A DNA stretch of 41,985 bases from Sporisorium sorghi (Eukaryota > Basidiomycota > Ustilaginomycetes > Ustilaginales > Ustilaginaceae). The stretch is from assembly GCA_023212695.1 (NCBI GenBank), contig JALCCG010000187.1, forward strand, positions 1 to 41,985. Direction: 5' to 3'. The notes under the pieces were generated by a model that saw only the letters and a program-made list of their open reading frames with translations, was not told where the DNA came from and did not search any database. Positions within the stretch are counted from its first letter, which is position 1; every line of letters begins with the position of its first letter. The position numbers and the translations under genes are program-made. Below, in pieces: positions 37,331-41,985 of the stretch.

Positions 37331-40300
37331 ATGAATCCTCAGCAGCCCAACCAAGGTGCTGGTCCACCGTTCCAGGGTCAACCAGCTCCTCCCCGCCCAG
37401 GCCCTCCTCCCGGAGCTCAGCAACAGCCACGCTTCGCCCCTCAACAGCAGCCATATCCACAGCAGCGTCCAGTTCCACCGCAGCAACCGCAACAAGGCCA
37501 GCAAGGCGTTCGACCACCGCCCAACCCAGCCATGCAGGCTCGTCCACAGCAGCAGCAGCAGCAGCAGCCAGGTATGCCGATGGCTAGACCAGCAACCGGT
37601 CCTACCACTCCAGGCATGACCGGCGCTCGCCCACCTCCTGGCCGTCCTTATCCACAGCAGCCAGGCCTACAGCCGTCCGCAGGTCCCGGAGGCGCTCCGC
37701 TGCAGGGCCGACTCAGCCCGCGTCCCCCTACACAGCCTGGCGCTGCCACCGCCGCCGTCGAATCTCAAATGGCTGGTCTCCACCTTCAGGCTCGTCAACC
37801 TAGCCCCGCTCCCGCTGCTGCCCTCTCTCCCGACGCTGGTCCCGCAAAAACAAAACGCAGTGCGCGTGCCTACCACACCGATGCGCAAGCCGCCTCGCAA
37901 GCCGGCTGGAACGACGCACCCAGTCAACCCAACCCACCACCTGCACCCTGGCAGCAGGCGGCAGCCGCCAGGGTTGCACAACAGGGTCATCAATTCGACC
38001 AGCCCAACGACGACGATTCCGCGCTTGACCAGATGCCAGGCCAACGCAACATGATCTCCCCCGCCCAAGCCGCCCACAACCGTGCCATGATGGCGCAAAG
38101 TGCAGCGCGGCCCAACTTGCCCTCCAACCCGCAGAGCAGCGTTCCCGGTATGCAAGCAGCCTTGGGAGCAGCAGGAGGACCAGGAGGAGCCATCGCCCAG
38201 CCGCCTCACCAGGCCGGGCAGCGATTCGCAGGACCTCGCAGCAAGATCGATCCGGATCAGATCCCTAGCCCCGTCGAAATGCAGGATGCCGACCAGGACT
38301 TTTTCGACAAGGAGTGGTTCGCCACCTGCGGACGAGGCGGCATGCCCCTCAGCACCACCAGCTTTGCCGCCGTCGACCAGGGCAACTGCTCTCCCAAGCA
38401 TCTCCGACTCACCACCTACAGCATGCCCGCCACCGACGAACTCGCCACCACCTCACAGCTGCCGCTGGCGGTGCTGTTGCAGCCCTTTGCACAGCTTCGT
38501 CCCGATGAAGCGCCCATCCCAGTCGCCACCTTTGGCGAGAGCGGTCCACCCCGTTGCAAGCGCTGCCGAGCCTACATCAACGCTTGGTGTGTTTTCGTTG
38601 AAGGCGGCCAGAAGTGGACGTGCAACCTCTGTGGAACCGCAACCGAGGTCGCCGCCGACTACTTTTGCAACCTCGACATGAGCGGCCGACGCGTCGACTT
38701 CGACCAGCGTCCCGAGCTCTCGCGCGGCTCGATCGACTTTGCCGTGCCCAAAGAGTACTGGGCCATCCAGTCGACGCCTCCCGCCTCTGTGTTGCTCCCC
38801 GTCGCACCCGCGAGCACTCGCACCGAGACGGCCAAGCTCGACCCCAAGACAGATGCAAAGGGCTACGAAGGCAACACGCTCGGCCTCAGCGGCCAGGGTG
38901 CGCAGGCGGCGAAACAAGCGACAAAAGCCGCCTCCGACGCGCTCAACGGCTTGCAGCTCGGCAAGGGCCGCACCACTGTGCGTGCTCCGCGCCCTCTGAC
39001 CTACTTTTTCGCCATCGACGTCAGCTACAGCGCCGTTCGCTCGGGTGCGCTCGCCAGCTCCGTCGAGGCGATTCGAGAGACGCTCTACGGTCCCAAGGCC
39101 AGCTCGGCAGACGAAGGGACCAACGGCGCGCCAGATGCCGATTTCGCCACGGGTCCCGGCTTTGGCCTCGTCGAGGGTGCCCGCGTTGCTATCCTCACCT
39201 TTGACCGAGCGCTTCACTTTTACAATCTCTCGGCAGAGTTGGATCAGGCTCAGATGCTCGTGGTCGGAGACATTGACGAGCCGTTCGTGCCCATCAGCGA
39301 TGGTCTCCTGGCCGACGTTTGGGAGTCTCGTCATCTCATCGAGGGTCTGCTCGACAACCTGCCCAGCATGTTTGGCGACAACATGGTCGGTGATGCTGCG
39401 CTTGGTGCGGCGGTTCGAGGTGCTCAAGCTGCGCTCTCGACCATCGGAGGTCAGGTCAACATCTTCCTGTCGACCATCCCCACCGTCGGACCTGGTGCAC
39501 TCAAGCACCGCGAGGACACCAAGCTGTACGGCACGGACAAGGAGAAGAACCTGTTTGTGCCTCAGGACGGATTCTACCGCGGCGTCGCCGAAGAGTGCGT
39601 GGACGCGGGCATCGGCATCAACATGTTCTTCTTCCCCTCGCAGTACATCGACGTGGCGACGATCGGCGTGCTGCCCGGCTTGACCGGCGGTGAGGTGCTG
39701 TTCCACCCGCGCTTCGATCCTGTCCGCGACGGCGTCAAGCTGCTGAGCGAGGTCAGACGCACCGTGTTGCGCGAGACCGCCTACAACGTCACGATGCGCC
39801 TTCGATGCTCGAACGGCCTGCGAGTTGCCGACCACTTTGGCAACTTTTTCCAGCACAACGCCACCGATCTCGAGCTGGGCACGATGGATGCCGACAAGTG
39901 CATTGCTGCGCTGGTCAAGCACGACGGCAAGCTGGACGAGAAGCACGAGGCCTACTTCCAGTGCGCCGTGCTCTACACCACAGCCGAAGGCGAGCGACGC
40001 GTGCGATGCCACAACATTGCTGTACCCGTCACCTCGCTGCTCGGCAACGTGTTCCGCTACGCCGACATGGACAGTACCGTGGCGTTCTACAGCAAGGAGG
40101 TCGTGTCCCTGGCGCACGCCAAGCCGCTCAAGGAGGTGCGTCACTATCTCACGGATAAGTGCGTGAAGATTCTGCTCGCATATCGTCGGAACTGCGCCTC
40201 GTCTACGAGCCCTGGTCAGCTCATCTTGCCCGAGAGCTTCAAGCTGTTCCCGTTGTATGCGCTGGCGATCAACAAGACCAAGAGCATCAAAGGCGGCAAC

Positions 40301-40912
40301 GTCACTTCGGACGTGCGTGCATTCTACATGCGCTTCTTCCGCGCCCAGGGCGTGTCGGCGATCATGTCAATGCTGTACCCACGCATGATTGCGCTGCACA
40401 CCATGTCGGACGCCGACGGCTCGCCGATCAAAATCGAGCAGCCGGACGGCACGACGGTCGATGGCACGCGCATCAAGACACCAGCGCTGATGCGTCCGTC
40501 GTACTTGCGCATGGAAGGCCACGGCGCCTACTTGCTGGAAAACGGCGAGATGTGCATCCTGTGGCTGGGTGCCAACGTCAACCCGCGCCTGCTCGAGGAC
40601 CTGTACGGCGTCAACTCGCTGGAGGAGATCGATGCTCGCATGACGCGCCTGCCCAAGCTGCCGACCAAGCTGTCCAAGCAGGTGCGCGCCATCATCCAGT
40701 CGTTTGCGTTGCAGAGGAACAAGCCCGAGCTGCCCGTGCTCATCGCTCGACAGAACCGCGACGGCACTGAAGTGGAGCTCGCCAACAGCCTGGTGGAAGA
40801 CCAGAACAACGACGCCATGAGCTACGTCGACTACCTGTGCCACGTGCACAGGATCATCAGCTCGGACATGACTTCGGGCAAGGAGGAGTCGTCTTCGTGG
40901 TTCTCGTCGTGA
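37331..40912 (+). CDS. SEC24: COPII coat protein Sec24
   Basis: The protein has 1193 residues in one exon. Residues 1-300 are a Pro/Gln-rich disordered region, as usual in fungal Sec24. The zinc finger is C409-x2-C412 and C431-x2-C434. The trunk domain follows, from PRPLTYFFAIDVSYSAV, with TFDRALHFYNL and FVPQDGFYRGVAEECVDAGI. Then come the beta-sandwich (TVLRETAYNVTMRLRCSNGL) and helical domains. The C-terminal gelsolin-like domain has GAYLLENGEMCILWLG. Sec24 pairs with Sec23 and selects cargo for vesicles leaving the endoplasmic reticulum. Length is somewhat above the yeast protein (926), mainly because of the N-terminal extension. Confidence 0.96.
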   Translation: MNPQQPNQGAGPPFQGQPAPPRPGPPPGAQQQPRFAPQQQPYPQQRPVPPQQPQQGQQGVRPPPNPAMQARPQQQQQQQPGMPMARPATGPTTPGMTGARPPPGRPYPQQPGLQPSAGPGGAPLQGRLSPRPPTQPGAATAAVESQMAGLHLQARQPSPAPAAALSPDAGPAKTKRSARAYHTDAQAASQAGWNDAPSQPNPPPAPWQQAAAARVAQQGHQFDQPNDDDSALDQMPGQRNMISPAQAAHNRAMMAQSAARPNLPSNPQSSVPGMQAALGAAGGPGGAIAQPPHQAGQRFAGPRSKIDPDQIPSPVEMQDADQDFFDKEWFATCGRGGMPLSTTSFAAVDQGNCSPKHLRLTTYSMPATDELATTSQLPLAVLLQPFAQLRPDEAPIPVATFGESGPPRCKRCRAYINAWCVFVEGGQKWTCNLCGTATEVAADYFCNLDMSGRRVDFDQRPELSRGSIDFAVPKEYWAIQSTPPASVLLPVAPASTRTETAKLDPKTDAKGYEGNTLGLSGQGAQAAKQATKAASDALNGLQLGKGRTTVRAPRPLTYFFAIDVSYSAVRSGALASSVEAIRETLYGPKASSADEGTNGAPDADFATGPGFGLVEGARVAILTFDRALHFYNLSAELDQAQMLVVGDIDEPFVPISDGLLADVWESRHLIEGLLDNLPSMFGDNMVGDAALGAAVRGAQAALSTIGGQVNIFLSTIPTVGPGALKHREDTKLYGTDKEKNLFVPQDGFYRGVAEECVDAGIGINMFFFPSQYIDVATIGVLPGLTGGEVLFHPRFDPVRDGVKLLSEVRRTVLRETAYNVTMRLRCSNGLRVADHFGNFFQHNATDLELGTMDADKCIAALVKHDGKLDEKHEAYFQCAVLYTTAEGERRVRCHNIAVPVTSLLGNVFRYADMDSTVAFYSKEVVSLAHAKPLKEVRHYLTDKCVKILLAYRRNCASSTSPGQLILPESFKLFPLYALAINKTKSIKGGNVTSDVRAFYMRFFRAQGVSAIMSMLYPRMIALHTMSDADGSPIKIEQPDGTTVDGTRIKTPALMRPSYLRMEGHGAYLLENGEMCILWLGANVNPRLLEDLYGVNSLEEIDARMTRLPKLPTKLSKQVRAIIQSFALQRNKPELPVLIARQNRDGTEVELANSLVEDQNNDAMSYVDYLCHVHRIISSDMTSGKEESSSWFSS

Positions 40913-41035
40913 GCGACTTCCATTCTCGATTCTGTTACACGCCGAAATGCAATGATACAATCTTTGTCTGCTTGAGTAAGTAGTCTTGAATCGAGTCGGT
41001 GTCAGTGAGATGACCACAACTTATTCTTTCGACAC

Positions 41036-41330
41036 CCCCCCTTTTTTTAATTTATATAGTTAATTTAAAACCACTAGAATAAATATATAAATCAGAAAAA
41101 GTTTAGGTATAATAAATAAAAAAAAGAAATTGAGAAAAATAGGTGAAAAAATAGAAAAATTGTATTGTTATATAGGAAAGGAATTTTCCTTTTTATTTAA
41201 TGTGCTGCTTTCTCCTTTAAAGTCGATTACTTATCCTCTATTTTTATTACAGGCTGTTAAGCCTTGAAATCATTTACTCGCTGTAAACAAAGATAAGTAT
41301 AAAATGAAAACAGCTTCTGTTTGTTGGATC
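41036..41330. other. AT-rich island
   Basis: About 300 bp consist mainly of A and T, beginning abruptly after a C7T7 junction and ending near 41330. It includes an AAGGAA-TT-TTCCTT hairpin-like motif near 41175. The composition is unlike the surrounding genes and unlike the homopolymer spacers. Candidates are a nuclear copy of mitochondrial DNA or a relic of a mobile element. Confidence 0.6.
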
Positions 41331-41386
41331 CGCCCTGCGGATTCAGACTTCCATCTCATACTCGGATACATCACTCCACAAGGCCC

Positions 41387-41406
41387 AACACTCAGCAGTG
41401 AGTGTT
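41387..41406. repeat. Near-palindrome copy 1
   Basis: Arms AACACTCAG and GTGAGTGTT flank a CA centre. One base departs from the inverted-repeat consensus seen in the other copies. Confidence 0.85.
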
Positions 41407-41520
41407 GGAACCAATCGGAAGATCTCAAGATGCGACATTCGGTCCTCGGAGAAATTCTCGCAAATTTTCCCACTTCGAATAACACGAAACTGCAACCTCA
41501 TTGGCTCAGACATGGGTCTC

Positions 41521-41540
41521 AACACTCAGCGCTGAGTGTT
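41521..41540. repeat. Perfect palindrome copy 2
   Basis: Arms AACACTCAG and CTGAGTGTT flank a CG centre, so the whole 20-mer is a perfect palindrome. Confidence 0.9.
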
Positions 41541-41658
41541 GAGCACCCTCAAATGGCTACGACCACTTGGTGACGGGAACCAACACCCAATGGACCAATG
41601 ACAAACCTCCCAGGGAAACCTTTGCACCCAGATGGAACCGAGACGAGTCACCTTAACT

Positions 41659-41692
41659 GGTCGAACTCAAGGATGGTCGGTCGAACTCAAGG
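41659..41692. repeat. Direct repeat pair
   Basis: The 14-mer GGTCGAACTCAAGG occurs at 41659-41672 and again at 41679-41692, separated by six bases. Confidence 0.85.
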
Positions 41693-41775
41693 TAACACTC
41701 GGACCTGGGAGAGCTGAACCAATCAGAGAGCACAGAAGCTCGCAAGTAGTATCATGAGCACGCTCGAAGGGAAGC

Positions 41776-41877
41776 AACACTCAGCACTGAGTGTTGGTCC
41801 TCCGCTGGAGGCTATGAACACTCAGCACTGAGTGTTGGTCCTCCGCTGGAGGCTATGAACACTCAGTACTGAGTGTG
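41776..41877. repeat. 41-bp tandem repeat with two inverted repeats per unit
   Basis: Units begin at 41776, 41817 and 41858; the third is cut short after its palindrome. Each full unit holds a 20-bp AACACTCAG-NN-CTGAGTGTT palindrome followed by a second small hairpin, CCTCC-GCT-GGAGG. The palindrome centres are CA, CA and TA. The third copy has one arm change (final T to G). Confidence 0.93.
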
Positions 41878-41985
41878 GCACTTTGTCAGAGCATGATGGA
41901 TGCTCAGCGAGGGGACTTGGGACTTATGCTGTAGTTGACACATGCTCATAGTGAGGGATAGCTAGCTCACTTGCATGTATATAAG

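Larger units (their letters stand above)
40913..41985. other. Gene-free right end: AT-rich island then repeat block
   Basis: After about 120 bp of SEC24 3' flank the sequence changes to an AT-rich island (41036-41330). It then returns to balanced composition with palindromes, direct repeats and CCAAT boxes to the window end. The few open frames are short and unconvincing. This part looks unlike the rest of the window and may be repetitive DNA that ends the contig. Confidence 0.65.

Noticed and set aside
41304..41573. 89-codon frame in the right-end repeat block
   Set aside because: It spans two palindromes, has no recognisable domain, and starts next to the AT-rich island.
41387..41877. CRISPR array
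   Set aside because: The repeats are palindromes with a 41-bp head-to-tail period and no unique spacers, there are no cas genes, and the host is a fungus.

Overview
The window reads as a complete or nearly complete contig from a smut-type basidiomycete (Ustilaginaceae: the Ustilago / Sporisorium / Pseudozyma / Moesziomyces group). This assignment is an inference from several signs. The genes are GC-rich and almost all intronless. Ala/Gln/Ser low-complexity tracts are common. The first gene is a TEY MAP kinase with a long N-terminal extension, the hallmark of the smut kinase Kpp6. Spacers carry many long homopolymers and microsatellites. The left edge is a 76-nt poly-A run and the right edge runs into repetitive, non-host-like DNA, both of which look like places where an assembly stops.

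Layout from left to right. A Kpp6-like MAP kinase (minus) is followed by a homopolymer-rich spacer, a weakly supported orphan exon (minus) and a single-pass membrane protein (minus). Next come D-aminoacyl-tRNA deacylase (plus, four exons including a 15-nt microexon), an unrecognised basic protein (minus), a DUF4112 protein (plus) and a WDR89-like WD40 protein (minus). A divergent promoter with a compound microsatellite leads to a Pep12-type Qa-SNARE (plus), then IMP3 (plus, one intron) and the proteasome deubiquitinase UBP6 (plus). A 1050-residue unrecognised protein (minus) is followed by an MFS sugar-type transporter (plus), a poly-C assembly gap, importin beta KAP95 (plus), trifunctional TrpC (minus), cytochrome c peroxidase (minus) and the COPII coat protein SEC24 (plus). 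The last 1.07 kb has no gene. It holds an abrupt AT-rich island, then a block of near-perfect palindromes, a 41-bp tandem repeat and a cluster of CCAAT boxes.

The genes do not form one pathway. They are dispersed housekeeping functions: signalling, translation quality control, ribosome biogenesis, proteasome, vesicle traffic, nuclear import, tryptophan synthesis and mitochondrial peroxide removal. I see no tRNA or rRNA gene, CRISPR array or intact transposon. The signals most worth a second look are the microexon that encodes the proofreading Gly-Pro motif of the deacylase, the palindrome block and AT-rich island at the right edge, and the recurring adjacent C-run/A-run tracts.
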